Below, piece by piece: positions 8,075 to 15,283 of a DNA stretch of 52,312 nt. The stretch covers positions 1 to 52,312 of the forward strand of contig DIJZ01000001.1 of the NCBI GenBank assembly GCA_002421425.1, given 5' to 3'. Source of the stretch: Caldifarciminota bacterium UBA5631. Its GTDB lineage: Bacteria > Hydrothermota > Hydrothermia > UBA1063. Within the stretch, counting starts at the first letter, position 1, and every line of letters starts with the position of its first letter. The translations under genes were made by a program, and so were the position numbers. The notes under the pieces are model-generated. The model was given only the letters and a program-made list of their open reading frames with translations, was not told where the DNA came from and did no database searches.

Positions 8075-9968
8075 AGTTGCACTTATCGGTCAACCCAACA
8101 GCGGAAAAAGCACTTTTTTCAATCAGCTCGTAGGCTACAGGGCTCACACCTCTAACTTTCCTGGTACAACCGTTGAATTCCTTCAGGCTGAAGTCGTTTA
8201 CGGAAAAAACAGGTTCGAAATTATCGACCTCCCAGGAATATACTCCCTGCTCGGGGAAGAGCCTGCCGAAAGAGTTACTCTAAAATATCTCATTGAAAAT
8301 AAAATAGACGTAATAATCAACGTCCTTGATAGTTCTGTTCTTTCAAGAAGTTTAGAGCTCACCATCGAAGTTGCTTCATTCAAAATACCGATGATTCTCG
8401 TCCTTAATATGATGGATGAAGCGGAGAAAAAGGGTATAAAAATAAACGCTGAAATCCTTAAGGAGAAACTGGGAATTGATGTCGTTGAGACCATAGCTAC
8501 TCAGGGGAAAGGCGTCGATAAAGTGATAAGAATGCTCAATGACGCCAGGTTACCAAAAAATCTACTGGAAATTACTGCAGAGTTCTCAATTCATCAGGAA
8601 ATAATTGGATCTGCGAGAAATCTCAAAGCAAAACACCCCAATATATCCGAAGAAGTGGCAAAAATACTTTGCATTGCAGACCTTGAGGGTCAACTCGGTT
8701 TCCTTTCCAGTACCGAGCGACAAGCCCTTAAACAATCTTTCACAAATACTTTGAAAATTGAAAATCCATGGCTTCTGATTCACCAGGAGAAGCACAAGAT
8801 TGCAATGGCACTTTTTGAAGAATCCACAAGAATCATCCACAAAAAGATGAAAAAATCCGCAGAAAATCTTGTTGATTCCGTCCTGATGAATCCTTACCTG
8901 GGACCTTTAAGCGCTTTACTGATAATACTTCTAATGTTTTTTTTGGTGCAGCAGATCGGCGGTTACCTTTCCACGATTTTCTCTATTCCCTTTGAATTCA
9001 TCTCTCAAAAACTTCAGATGTGGAGAGGTAACCCTATCGGAATCACCATCCTCAGAGCAATCAACGATGGCTTGAACAGCGGAATAGGCATAGTATTTCC
9101 TTATTTTGTACCCTTTATTCTCTTCATTTCAATTCTTGAAGACGTTGGTTATCTTTCAAGATTCGCCTTCATTATGGACCATCTCTTGCATCGACTGGGT
9201 CTCCACGGAAAGAGCACTGTTCCCTTCATTCTTGGCTATGGGTGCAATGTACCTGCAGTATTTTCCACGCGAATCATAGAAAGTGACAGGGAGCGCATAA
9301 CCACAGCCTTTCTAATCCCCTTTATACCCTGTTCCGCGCGGCTTGCAATAATTTTCGCATTGTCAACCCTATTCCTCGGGTTCCGCTTCGCCTTCTTCCT
9401 TTTCATACTAAATCTCGTAGTTATTGCAATAATTGCAAAGTTAATTAGTCATATCTTTAAATCAGATGTTACGGACTTCATTCTGGAAATTCCTCCATAC
9501 AGGATACCGACCTTAAAAGGCCTCTTCAGTAAATTATGGTTCAAACTAAAAGACTTCATTACCTTCGCGTGGCCAGTCATAATCGCAGGCAGCATAATAC
9601 TTGCCTTAATGCAGTATTTCAGAATAGATGTATTTATAAATCGAGCCTTTTCTCCATTTCTGAAAAATATACTTGGCCTTAATCCCAATCTCGGGCTCGT
9701 TCTGATTTTTGGAGTATTGCGTAAAGAACTCGCACTGATAATGGCCTCAGAGGCTCTTAAAACACCAGTACCCCTCCTGAATTCCGTACTCAGCATCAGG
9801 GAAATCGCAACCTTTACAGTCTTTGTGACCTTCTACACTCCTTGCCTTTCTACGATCCTTGCCCTCTGGAAAGAAACGGGATTGAAGTGGACGCTTCTTC
9901 AAATTGCGTCCAGTCTCTTTATCGCAACAATTCTTGCAGTCCTGACCGGAATTGCTTTTAGCTTTTAG
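8058..9968 (+). CDS. feoB: Ferrous iron transporter B (GTPase-permease)
   Basis: 636 residues. Imports Fe(II) across the inner membrane. The N-terminal G domain shows G1 GQPNSGKST (residues 10-18), G3 DLPG near 58-61 and G4 NMMD near 117-120. A helical spacer follows, then a hydrophobic core from about residue 280 with two Gate-type halves, including GYGCNVPA near 395 and SALRKELA-like FGVLRKELALI near 552. Length is near the short end of the family. The presence of feoAB fits an anoxic habitat where ferrous iron dominates. The 3' end overlaps the convergent regulatory-protein gene by 11 bases. Confidence 0.96.
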   Translation: MHDTIKVALIGQPNSGKSTFFNQLVGYRAHTSNFPGTTVEFLQAEVVYGKNRFEIIDLPGIYSLLGEEPAERVTLKYLIENKIDVIINVLDSSVLSRSLELTIEVASFKIPMILVLNMMDEAEKKGIKINAEILKEKLGIDVVETIATQGKGVDKVIRMLNDARLPKNLLEITAEFSIHQEIIGSARNLKAKHPNISEEVAKILCIADLEGQLGFLSSTERQALKQSFTNTLKIENPWLLIHQEKHKIAMALFEESTRIIHKKMKKSAENLVDSVLMNPYLGPLSALLIILLMFFLVQQIGGYLSTIFSIPFEFISQKLQMWRGNPIGITILRAINDGLNSGIGIVFPYFVPFILFISILEDVGYLSRFAFIMDHLLHRLGLHGKSTVPFILGYGCNVPAVFSTRIIESDRERITTAFLIPFIPCSARLAIIFALSTLFLGFRFAFFLFILNLVVIAIIAKLISHIFKSDVTDFILEIPPYRIPTLKGLFSKLWFKLKDFITFAWPVIIAGSIILALMQYFRIDVFINRAFSPFLKNILGLNPNLGLVLIFGVLRKELALIMASEALKTPVPLLNSVLSIREIATFTVFVTFYTPCLSTILALWKETGLKWTLLQIASSLFIATILAVLTGIAFSF

Positions 9969-10779
9969 CCCTTTTCCCGAAAATTTCCATTATTGCGGTG
10001 GCCGCTTCCTCAATAGACCTCGATGTCACATCGAGAATCGTGAAGTTGTACTGGCGGAAAAGAGTTAATGCATAGTTAACCTCTTTTTTAATTTCGTCTA
10101 AACTCACGTAAGGGTCACTTAGTTCCATCTTCAACCTATTAGCACGAACAAGTCTAATATCCCTCAAACGTTCCGGGTCCACTGTTAGCCCTATAACCTT
10201 GGTCGGTGGAATTTTTAACAACTGCTCTTGCAGGGGCCTCCCGAAAACCACTGGCACATTTGCAGTCTTTATTCCCCTATAAGCAAGATAGATGGAAATC
10301 GGTGTCTTCGAGGTTCTTGAGACACCAAGGAGGACAAGATCAGCCTGCTCGATGTCTTTTATATTTCTACCGTCGTCATGCTTTACTGCGAAGTTAATAC
10401 ACTCAATTCTCTCGTAATAATCCTGATTTAAATGTCTAAAAAGCCCCGGTACAGAAAGAGGTGACAGCTCAAGAAGGTCCTGAAGTCGAGAAAGAACAGG
10501 ACCAAGAATATCGATTATCGGAACACCCAGTTGCAAAGAAAGGGCTATAACTTCTCTTCTCAGTTCCGTAATCACAAAAGTAAAAGCAACTACTCCACTG
10601 ACCCCTGCTGCCTCTTCCATTATTTTTCTGAGCTCCTGGACGGTTCTGACCTGCGAATACTTCCTGATGTGGACATTTGTTGTGCTGAACTGCGTTAGGG
10701 CAGCCTTCACTACCGTTTCGCAGGTCAAGCCCGATGAATCGGAAACAATGAATACATATCTCTCTCTTTGTACGTCCAT
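9958..10779 (-). CDS. Pyruvate, phosphate dikinase / PEP synthase regulatory protein
   Basis: 273 residues of the PSRP (DUF299) family: bifunctional ADP-dependent kinase and Pi-dependent pyrophosphorylase that switches PPDK or PEP synthase off and on by phosphorylating a threonine next to the catalytic histidine. Seen: the N-terminal FIVSDSSGLTCETV and the P-loop-like GVSRTSKTPISIYLA near residue 153. The target enzyme gene is not in the window, so which of the two it regulates is open (ppsR if PEP synthase). The ATG at 10779 follows a TAAAAT box by 6 bases without a ribosome site (predicted leaderless). Confidence 0.92.
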   Translation of the reverse strand: MDVQRERYVFIVSDSSGLTCETVVKAALTQFSTTNVHIRKYSQVRTVQELRKIMEEAAGVSGVVAFTFVITELRREVIALSLQLGVPIIDILGPVLSRLQDLLELSPLSVPGLFRHLNQDYYERIECINFAVKHDDGRNIKDIEQADLVLLGVSRTSKTPISIYLAYRGIKTANVPVVFGRPLQEQLLKIPPTKVIGLTVDPERLRDIRLVRANRLKMELSDPYVSLDEIKKEVNYALTLFRQYNFTILDVTSRSIEEAATAIMEIFGKRAKS

Positions 10780-10785
10780 AGCTGG

Positions 10786-10814
10786 ATTTTAAAACAACAA
10801 GTTTAAACATCAAA
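10786..10814 (-). promoter_or_regulatory. Promoter of the PPDK/PEPS regulatory gene (leaderless)
   Basis: Minus strand: TTTGAT at 10814-10809, 17-base spacer, TAAAAT at 10791-10786, 6 bases, ATG at 10779. The same -35/-10 pair occurs in front of pilD. Confidence 0.6.
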
Positions 10815-10843
10815 ACACGAATACAAGTCTGCAACTCCATTTA

Positions 10844-11584
10844 TTAATAAAGGATCTGACACGAATTGCAGTAGAACGTCCTCCGCCTGGACTCACCAAT
10901 ATACTTGATGCTTATTCTGCCCCCACACAGAGGGCAATATTTCCTGTTGTATACCGTTAATACTTCTCGAAGTCTCCTATTCTTCTGGCGAAACTCAAGA
11001 AAAACCTTTGAAAAGAAAAGAATCTTGTTCACAAGTTCTGATGCCATCTCCTCTGGTATTTTAAAACCAACATTTTCTGGATGGATCTTCGCCAGAAAAA
11101 GAGCCTCATTTTTAATTATATTTCCAACACCAGCAAAGGCGCTCTGATCCAACAGGATGTCCGAAATTATTCTGGGGCTGCTCTTAATCCTTTCAACAGC
11201 CTGCCGAATATCAAATTTCTCTGAAAGTATATCCACAGATGAATTCACAGGCAAAGCAGCGCTCGCAAGAAATCTTACAGAAGTGTTATAGAAATTGACA
11301 CACACTTCCTTCCCCTCTGGCATCATAAACGTAGCAGAGATTCTTGGCACTTTTCCTTCCCTTTCTCTGTTTATCGAATAAGAACCGTACATCAGAAAAT
11401 GAATTCTAACAGCCACATCGTCGAAGACAAGAAAAAGCTCTTTACCCTGAGAAAAAATATCTGTGAGAGTTCTGTTTAGTAAAACCTCTTTTGGAGTTTT
11501 GGAATTCCCTACAATTGCGATCACTTTTGAGCCAATTAAAAAGCTCAATCTTCTCTTAATTACTAAAACGCCGGGGCCTTCCAC
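10844..11584 (-). CDS. Fpg/Nei-family DNA glycosylase
   Basis: About 246 residues. Removes oxidised bases and nicks the backbone. The N-terminus reads MEGPGV (compare MPEGPE in Nei), so the catalytic glutamate and EGP motif are present. The C-terminal zinc finger C-x2-C-x16-C-x2-C (CPLCGG ... YCNSC) is intact, as is the SAFAGVGNIIKNEALFLAKIHP helix-two-turn-helix region. GTG at 11584 is the only standard start. With it the residue after Met is Glu and the usual Pro nucleophile position is lost. Starting one codon earlier at ATT (11587) would give M-V-E-G-P. The gene begins 11 bases after the 3' end of tRNA-Val and has no ribosome site. Confidence 0.85.
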   Translation of the reverse strand: MEGPGVLVIKRRLSFLIGSKVIAIVGNSKTPKEVLLNRTLTDIFSQGKELFLVFDDVAVRIHFLMYGSYSINREREGKVPRISATFMMPEGKEVCVNFYNTSVRFLASAALPVNSSVDILSEKFDIRQAVERIKSSPRIISDILLDQSAFAGVGNIIKNEALFLAKIHPENVGFKIPEEMASELVNKILFFSKVFLEFRQKNRRLREVLTVYNRKYCPLCGGRISIKYIGESRRRTFYCNSCQILY

Positions 11585-11595
11585 AATAGAAAATC

Positions 11596-11669
11596 TGGGC
11601 GGTGGAGGATTCGAACCTCCGGCCTCTGCCTTGTAAGGGCAGCGCTCTCACCAGCTGAGCTAACCGCCC
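11596..11669 (-). tRNA. tRNA-Val (UAC)
   Basis: 74 bases folding as a cloverleaf: acceptor GGGCGGT pairs with the matching 3' strand, D-arm AGCTCAGCTGGTGAGAGC, anticodon loop CTTACAA with TAC in the anticodon position, T-loop TTCGAAT. Discriminator A; no CCA is encoded. It lies 5 bases after the rpsT stop and 11 bases before the glycosylase start, so it is embedded in a mixed mRNA/tRNA transcript. Confidence 0.96.
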
Positions 11670-11674
11670 TGAAT

Positions 11675-11950
11675 TTACTTTAAACCTGTCTGAGAGAGCT
11701 GATTGAGAACTGCAGCTAATTTTCTCTTTTTTCTAGCAACAGTGTTTGGGTGATATATCCTTTTATCAGCAGCCCTATCAAGGTACTTATATAGCTTGTT
11801 CAAAAGCTCTTTTTTCTGTTCCAAATTCTCCTCGGCCAGAAACTTTTTTGTAAGGGTCTTCACAAAGCTCTTATATGCTTTATTACGCAGTCTTCTCTTT
11901 TCATCCTGTTTCTGCTTCTTAAGTGCAGACTTATTTATCCTTACTCCCAT
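11675..11950 (-). CDS. rpsT: Ribosomal protein S20
   Basis: 91 residues, very rich in Lys and Arg, with the S20 pattern: SALKKQKQDEKRRLRNKA near the N-terminus and RAADKRIYHPNTVARKKRKL near the C-terminus. Binds 16S rRNA in the 30S subunit. It has a proper AGGAGG site about 10 bases before the ATG and a consensus promoter (TTGACT-17-TATAAT), unlike the many leaderless genes around it. It is followed within 5 bases by tRNA-Val and then the DNA glycosylase. Confidence 0.97.
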   Translation of the reverse strand: MGVRINKSALKKQKQDEKRRLRNKAYKSFVKTLTKKFLAEENLEQKKELLNKLYKYLDRAADKRIYHPNTVARKKRKLAAVLNQLSQTGLK

Positions 11951-11976
11951 TTGTATAAATCCTCCTGTGCTGGTAA

Positions 11977-12005
11977 ATTATAAATTTTGATGAATGAATA
12001 GTCAA
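11977..12005 (-). promoter_or_regulatory. rpsT-tRNA-Val-glycosylase promoter
   Basis: Minus strand: TTGACT at 12005-12000, 17-base spacer, TATAAT at 11982-11977. The leader of about 20 bases contains AGGAGG. Confidence 0.8.
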
Positions 12006-12056
12006 AAGAACGCATAGAGTTATTGCCAGACAGAGATTTTACACGCTCACGAAAAT

Positions 12057-13232
12057 CTAATTCGGAAAAGAAAATCCTTCCTCAAAAACATTAATGCAAA
12101 CCCTGACAACCTCTGGATCGAAGAGTTTTCCACTATTTTCTACAACATAATGCAGGACTTCTGCCAGTGGAATTGCATCCCTCCAGATTCTGAAATGGCT
12201 CATGGATTCCACAACCTCTGCAAGAGCAAGAATTCTCGCCTCAAGCATTATCTCGTAATCCTTTAACCCCTTAGGATAACCACTTCCATCCCACCTTTCA
12301 TGGTGCATAAGAACTATTTCAGCAATTGGCTGCGGGAAAGAAAGGTCTTTCAAGAACTCGTATCCAATCTGAGGGTGAAGTTTCACAAGCCCAAACTCAA
12401 CATCTGTTAGGGGACCGGGCTTGCTCAAAATTTCCCCCGGTAGGGAAATCTTTCCTAAGTCGTGAATCATAGAGGCATAATCGAGAAATTCTGCCCTCTC
12501 TTCGCTTAGTTGCATCTTCTCCGCAATTTTCTTTGCAAGAGCAGCGACGTTCTTGCCGTGGACCTCACCAATAGGATCTTTCAGCCCTATGATTTTGACA
12601 ACAAGTCCAATAGAACCCTTTAAACTTTCCTTTAACTTAGTATTAAAGTCTTCCAGCTTCTTCAAAAGAATTTGCTGCCTCAAACCTACTGACAAATCCT
12701 GGGATATATCACCAATGAACTTTCTGTCTCCATCACTGGGAAACGTGGGATTAGAAGAAAAAATTCCCAGGAGCGCACGTAATTCATCACCTGCATATAA
12801 CAAAACGCCGTAGAATCTGACATAGCCGCTCTTAGAAGGAAGATCCTTAATTATAATTCCGCTCTCTCTCAAAGTATTATCCTCTGAACTGAGGACTTCT
12901 TTAGCGAGTTTTGACACCAAGCCAATCTTTCTACTGTTAGAACAATAAATGTCGCTCAATTCCAACCTGCTCATATTCATTAGGTCCGCAATGAAAACCA
13001 GTTCATATCCGTTCACATCAGAAAGTAACTTGGGAATTACTTGAAAAACCTCTCCTGTGTCGTAAACATAGTAAATAGACTGGTTCAGGGCACGCGCCAC
13101 TACCTCCTTCGCTATCTGTTCTTTTATTATCCGCACAAGTTGTTCGTTTTGCGATTTCAAATCTTCAGCCAATTGATTGAGTCTGCGGACTAAATCCGAG
13201 GTCCGATTTACAATTTCATTTAGCTTTTCCAT
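12057..13232 (-). CDS. HD-GYP domain protein (putative c-di-GMP phosphodiesterase)
   Basis: 391 residues. The first 60 or so are a charged coiled coil (NEIVNRTSDLVRRLNQLAED...). Residues about 60-195 look like a GAF-type sensor. The C-terminal HD-GYP domain shows the HD pair in SMIHDLGKISLPGEIL (near residue 256), then KLHPQIGYEFL, and HHERWDGSGYPKGL (near 310-325), the full HD-GYP signature. HD-GYP proteins degrade cyclic di-GMP. Type IV pilus genes are elsewhere in the window, so a motility or surface link is possible but not shown. No membrane segment: cytosolic. A perfect consensus promoter precedes it; no Shine-Dalgarno sequence is evident in the roughly 16-base leader. Confidence 0.9.
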   Translation of the reverse strand: MEKLNEIVNRTSDLVRRLNQLAEDLKSQNEQLVRIIKEQIAKEVVARALNQSIYYVYDTGEVFQVIPKLLSDVNGYELVFIADLMNMSRLELSDIYCSNSRKIGLVSKLAKEVLSSEDNTLRESGIIIKDLPSKSGYVRFYGVLLYAGDELRALLGIFSSNPTFPSDGDRKFIGDISQDLSVGLRQQILLKKLEDFNTKLKESLKGSIGLVVKIIGLKDPIGEVHGKNVAALAKKIAEKMQLSEERAEFLDYASMIHDLGKISLPGEILSKPGPLTDVEFGLVKLHPQIGYEFLKDLSFPQPIAEIVLMHHERWDGSGYPKGLKDYEIMLEARILALAEVVESMSHFRIWRDAIPLAEVLHYVVENSGKLFDPEVVRVCINVFEEGFSFPN

Positions 13233-13254
13233 CTTCAGAAATGATTCTTTAGGA

Positions 13255-13283
13255 ATTATATTTCAGTGAAAAAACTCTGTCAA
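13255..13283 (-). promoter_or_regulatory. Perfect consensus sigma-70-type promoter of the HD-GYP gene
   Basis: Minus strand: TTGACA at 13283-13278, exactly 17 bases, TATAAT at 13260-13255. Both hexamers match the consensus at all positions. Confidence 0.85.
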
Positions 13284-13369
13284 GTGTTTCTAACTCAAAG
13301 AAAATTTATGAGTTACACAAGGAATGCTTTACCAGAACCACACTTTGGGTAATAAGTACAAATATTAAA

Positions 13370-13442
13370 TGGCCCCAAGGGGACTCGAACCCCTACTGCC
13401 GCCTTGAAAGAGCGGTGTCCTAGCCGCTTAGACGATGGGGCC
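13370..13442 (-). tRNA. tRNA-Glu (UUC)
   Basis: 73 bases: acceptor GGCCCCA pairs with TGGGGCC, anticodon loop CTTTCAA with TTC, T-loop TTCGAGT. Discriminator A by this fold; no CCA encoded. It stands alone between the HD-GYP gene and the barrel/TPR gene. Confidence 0.95.
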
Positions 13443-13454
13443 AGAAGTGCTTAT

Positions 13455-13483
13455 ATTATCCTTTAGAATCAATGGAAAGTCAA
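13455..13483 (-). promoter_or_regulatory. tRNA-Glu promoter
   Basis: Minus strand: TTGACT at 13483-13478, 17-base spacer, GATAAT at 13460-13455, 12 bases before the mature tRNA 5' end. Confidence 0.7.
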
Positions 13484-13562
13484 ATTATGAAGGAACTATC
13501 TACTTCATAATTACATCGGCACCATTACTATTCTGTGAATCCTGGTTAGGCTATCTCTATTC

Positions 13563-15161
13563 CTATTTCCCCATCATTTTGATGTAAGAATCACACTTCT
13601 CAAGGTAGAACCTGGCTTCTTTGTTACCTGGCTCCACTTTCAATGCTCGCTCAAAATAGCTCTTCGCTTCTCTGTATTTACCCTCAAAGAAAAGCTTCTT
13701 GCCCCTATCGACAAGCTCCGGAACAGAAACCTTTTCCTCAGGTTGGGCAGGTTTCGGCTTTGCAGCAGGAGGCGTCGTAATCTGAGGAACTTCTGCAGGC
13801 CTTTCTGTTTTCTTTCGCTCTTCAAGCATTACTACCCTTATGCTGTCAATCCTCTTTCTTGCCATCTCGTTTCCTTCATCAAAGGAAAAGATTCTCTGTA
13901 GTTCGTAAATCGCGTCCTGATATCTTTTATTTCTAAGATAATTATCAGCCCTCGCGTTGATATCACTTATCATTGTCGATTTAATGGCAAGAACTGAGTC
14001 CCGTAATTTTAAACCATCTGCATCATCAGGGAACAACTTCAAAGCCTTTGTTAACTCTACCTCAGCATTCTTCACATCATTCTTTTTTACAAGTTCCCTT
14101 GCCCGATCGAGAATGGTAGTATAATCCACATACTCTTTGCTATACCTTAGCTTCACTTCAAATGTAACATTTTTCTGTTTTTGTGGTACTTCGAGAACTG
14201 TATTTAGCACGTTGTATTTCGAGTTCGCACTAATTTTAACGGGATATAATCCAGGTTTCAAGGCCGTAAGTATTTCACCATTTTCATTTGAAATGAGGGA
14301 AGGAAATTTTCCTTCTGTAGACTCAATCTTTGCACCTTTAATTGGCTTTCCCGTAGCCTGTTCCTTTGCAATAATCCTTACTTCTGAAATCGCAGGCTTA
14401 AATACAGTCTCCGATGGGATCTCTGCTCTAACGCCAAAAAATCCTTGATGAACGTAGAACTTATCATCGGGAGGATAAGCACAGTATCTGAAGGTCGAGA
14501 AGAACTCAATTCCCTTAAACGGTCCAATAGAAATTCCAAGATTTCTCTTCCAGGTTGAGGTATAGCCCTCCCAGAATATTCTTATGAAGTCTACGGGCTT
14601 TATCGAAAGAGAAATAAAAACACCGGGGAGTTTCAGAGGCTGCTCAAGGTACTTGTTCTGTGCATACTTCCCCAGTCCAAGCCCAACCCCTGCCTCAAAG
14701 AACCTAAGTGGCTTAGCGTAAAATTCAGCAAACAACGGGATCCTGAGTATCTTCGAAGATGAATCTTCGGGTATGTATTCAGTACCCTCTGACTCAATAT
14801 CTGGCAGCAGGAGTCCGTTTATACCCCACAACGCAAAAAATTTCTCGTTGTTCCAGACTGTGTGCTGAAAGGAAAGTTCAAGGTTCTTTTCCATAGAATA
14901 ACCAAGGTTAAAGTACATATTCCTGTATGTTGCCCCGATAGAGACCCCAAAGGGTGGAAGGATCCCTTTATACCTTTCATCGGTGTAATAGCCCTCTTTG
15001 AGTTTTGTTCCACCAAACCCAGATATATTGAAACTCAGATTCTCTGAAATCATCGGAACAGGCACATCACCCTGATTTCCGCTGAAGAACTGGGCAAAAA
15101 CGGTGCCGGCCAGGATAAACCATAAAAGTATCACTCCCTTCACTTTAACCCTCCTTTTCAT
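13563..15161 (-). CDS. Outer-membrane barrel protein with regulatory-like and TPR domains
   Basis: 532 residues. A signal peptide (ending GTVFAQ) is followed by about 220 residues of alternating aromatic/polar strands typical of a small outer-membrane barrel. Residues about 265-340 resemble a carboxypeptidase-regulatory or PEGA-type beta sandwich (ATGKPIKGAKIE, then GLYPVKISA). From about 350 there are TPR helices (KNDVKNAEVELTKALKLFPDDADG; RYQDAIYELQRIF; GKYREAKSYFERALKVEPGNKEARFYLEKC) with a Pro-rich linker near 455-480. This suggests a barrel holding a periplasmic protein-interaction arm. Function is unknown. ATG at 15161 follows TAAAAT by 6 bases; AGGAGG inside codons 2-4 could instead serve the GTG at codon 7. 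Confidence 0.75.
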   Translation of the reverse strand: MKRRVKVKGVILLWFILAGTVFAQFFSGNQGDVPVPMISENLSFNISGFGGTKLKEGYYTDERYKGILPPFGVSIGATYRNMYFNLGYSMEKNLELSFQHTVWNNEKFFALWGINGLLLPDIESEGTEYIPEDSSSKILRIPLFAEFYAKPLRFFEAGVGLGLGKYAQNKYLEQPLKLPGVFISLSIKPVDFIRIFWEGYTSTWKRNLGISIGPFKGIEFFSTFRYCAYPPDDKFYVHQGFFGVRAEIPSETVFKPAISEVRIIAKEQATGKPIKGAKIESTEGKFPSLISNENGEILTALKPGLYPVKISANSKYNVLNTVLEVPQKQKNVTFEVKLRYSKEYVDYTTILDRARELVKKNDVKNAEVELTKALKLFPDDADGLKLRDSVLAIKSTMISDINARADNYLRNKRYQDAIYELQRIFSFDEGNEMARKRIDSIRVVMLEERKKTERPAEVPQITTPPAAKPKPAQPEEKVSVPELVDRGKKLFFEGKYREAKSYFERALKVEPGNKEARFYLEKCDSYIKMMGK

Positions 15162-15167
15162 TGTTAT

Positions 15168-15196
15168 ATTTTAAGTCTACAAAAAAATATAGTCAA
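15168..15196 (-). promoter_or_regulatory. Promoter of the barrel/TPR gene
   Basis: Minus strand: TTGACT at 15196-15191, 17-base spacer, TAAAAT at 15173-15168, 6 bases to the ATG at 15161. If the GTG at codon 7 is used, the same transcript has a short leader containing AGGAGG. Confidence 0.7.
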
Positions 15197-15283
15197 GACT
15201 TTGATTTTTAGAAATCCCGTTTGTACAGCAACTTGTAAACCACAAAACTCACAAAATATGCATCCTGATAACTAAGATTGAAT

